The notes beneath the pieces were generated by a model, which had not been told where the DNA came from, searched no databases, and saw nothing but the letters and a program-made list of their open reading frames with translations. A stretch of DNA of 7,475 nucleotides from GCA-2731375 sp964462145 (GTDB lineage: Bacteria; Pseudomonadota; Alphaproteobacteria; GCA-2731375). The DNA is taken from positions 1 to 7,475 of the forward strand of contig CAYWYB010000276.1 in the NCBI GenBank assembly GCA_964462145.1, read 5' to 3'. The translations under genes were made by a program, and so were the position numbers. Shown one piece after another: positions 7,096-7,475 of the stretch (the first letter of the stretch is position 1; every line of letters begins with the position of its first letter).

Positions 7096-7117
7096 CTGCT
7101 TTCCAGGATGGCGCAAT

Positions 7118-7164
7118 GCTTGTTAAGCTAACTGCCAAACAGAAATAGGCTTTTGGAGGGGCCG
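7118..7164 (+). repeat. Bipartite 47-nt upstream element, copy 2 (putative promoter/operator of the E1-alpha gene)
   Basis: This is the second copy of the element at 5096-5142: block 1 GCTTGTTAAGCTAA (7118-7131), an unrelated 14-nt centre, and block 2 TAGGCTTTTGGAGGGGCCG (7146-7164). It begins 22 nt after the flavoenzyme stop codon. TGT-TAAGCT could be an extended -10, with TTTCCA (7100-7105) as a weak -35 at 18 nt. Unlike copy 1, its GGAGG is 24 nt from the only plausible start codon (ATG 7184), too far for a normal ribosome binding site. Conservation here is therefore not explained by translation initiation alone. Confidence 0.6.
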
Positions 7165-7183
7165 CGCGGGCGGTCGACGCAAT

Positions 7184-7475
7184 ATGGCGACGAAGACCAA
7201 GACTGCAACATCGAATGTGAAGCTTTCGGCCGAGACGGCGGAAGAAATTTATACCACCATGCGCCGTATCCGGGCCTTTGAAGAGCAAACCATCGATCTC
7301 TTCGCCAAGGGCGAGGTCAAGGGCACGGCGCACAGCTATATCGGCGAGGAAGCCGTGGCGGCGGCGGTTTCCGCCAACCTGCGCGATGACGACTATATGG
7401 CCTCGAACCATCGGGGCCATGGCCATTGTATCGCCAAGGGCGCCGATCTGAACCTGATGATGGCGGAATTGATGG
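7184..7475 (+). CDS. Thiamine-diphosphate-dependent dehydrogenase E1 component, alpha subunit (acetoin/pyruvate type), 5' part
   Basis: The frame stays open from ATG 7184 to the window edge (97 codons plus one base). The protein has a short polar N-terminus, then MRRIRAFEEQTIDLFAKGEV (26-45), TAHSYIGEEA (48-57) and SNHRGHGHCIAKGAD (74-88). These are the conserved N-terminal blocks of E1-alpha subunits, and the R-G-H-G-H segment lies at the cofactor pyrophosphate site. GHCIAKGAD and MMAELM resemble AcoA-type acetoin dehydrogenase more than classical PdhA, which usually has a Y-R-D-H-G-H form. Such subunits pair with an E1-beta and pass an acetyl or acyl unit to a lipoyl E2; those partners would be expected just downstream. 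The start lacks a good Shine-Dalgarno: GGGCGG at 7168-7173 is 10 nt away, and the strong GGAGGGG is farther upstream. Confidence 0.9.
   Translation, partial: MATKTKTATSNVKLSAETAEEIYTTMRRIRAFEEQTIDLFAKGEVKGTAHSYIGEEAVAAAVSANLRDDDYMASNHRGHGHCIAKGADLNLMMAELM

Noticed and set aside
5443..7116. Minus-strand open frame of 557 codons opposite the flavoenzyme gene
   Set aside because: It is an antisense shadow of a GC-rich coding region. Its translation is rich in His, Gly and Arg with no recognisable motif, while the + strand shows complete OYE, iron-sulfur and nucleotide-binding signatures.
6845..7426. Minus-strand open frame of 193 codons spanning the flavoenzyme/E1-alpha junction
   Set aside because: It crosses an intergenic region and lies opposite two clearly recognisable + strand genes. 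The translation has low-complexity Arg/Pro/His content.
1..7475. Mobile elements, CRISPR arrays, tRNA or rRNA genes
   Set aside because: I saw no transposase or integrase motifs, no regularly spaced direct repeats and no tRNA-like cloverleaf. The only repeated non-coding sequence noticed is the two-copy 47-nt element.

Overview
The window comes from a moderately GC-rich bacterium. High third-position GC, TTG and GTG starts backed by strong Shine-Dalgarno sequences, and the protein flavour suggest an alphaproteobacterium, possibly in or near the Rhodospirillales. That taxonomic call is inference, because there is no rRNA or marker gene here. The sequence has one run of ten Ns (281-290), so it is a scaffold with an unresolved gap.

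The left half (1-4196) is a dipeptide/oligopeptide-type ABC importer operon, all on the + strand and in classic order: the C-terminus of the periplasmic binding protein (1-126), two permeases (230-1206 and 1199-2167) and two ATPases (2177-3184 and 3177-4196). A perfect 13-bp hairpin separates the binding-protein gene from the rest. The other genes overlap by 8 nt or sit 9 nt apart, as expected for one translationally coupled transcript. The transported substrate cannot be read from this sequence. The N gap falls inside the N-terminus of the first permease and disrupts its reading frame.

The middle (4203-5048) is a minus-strand metallo-beta-lactamase-fold hydrolase of the RNase Z/arylsulfatase-like type. 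It converges on the transporter operon with only 6 bp between stop codons. It diverges from a large + strand flavoenzyme gene (5143-7095), which encodes an Old Yellow Enzyme/2,4-dienoyl-CoA reductase/trimethylamine dehydrogenase-type iron-sulfur flavoprotein. After that begins the alpha subunit of a thiamine-diphosphate-dependent 2-oxo acid/acetoin dehydrogenase (7184 onward, cut by the window end).

The layout looks like a catabolic neighbourhood: an importer, a redox enzyme that may demethylate or reduce an imported compound, a hydrolase, and an E1 dehydrogenase feeding acyl units into central metabolism. The most unusual non-coding feature is a 47-nt bipartite element found twice, directly upstream of the flavoenzyme and of the E1-alpha gene. 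Its two conserved blocks keep exactly the same spacing around an unrelated centre, which suggests a shared promoter or operator.
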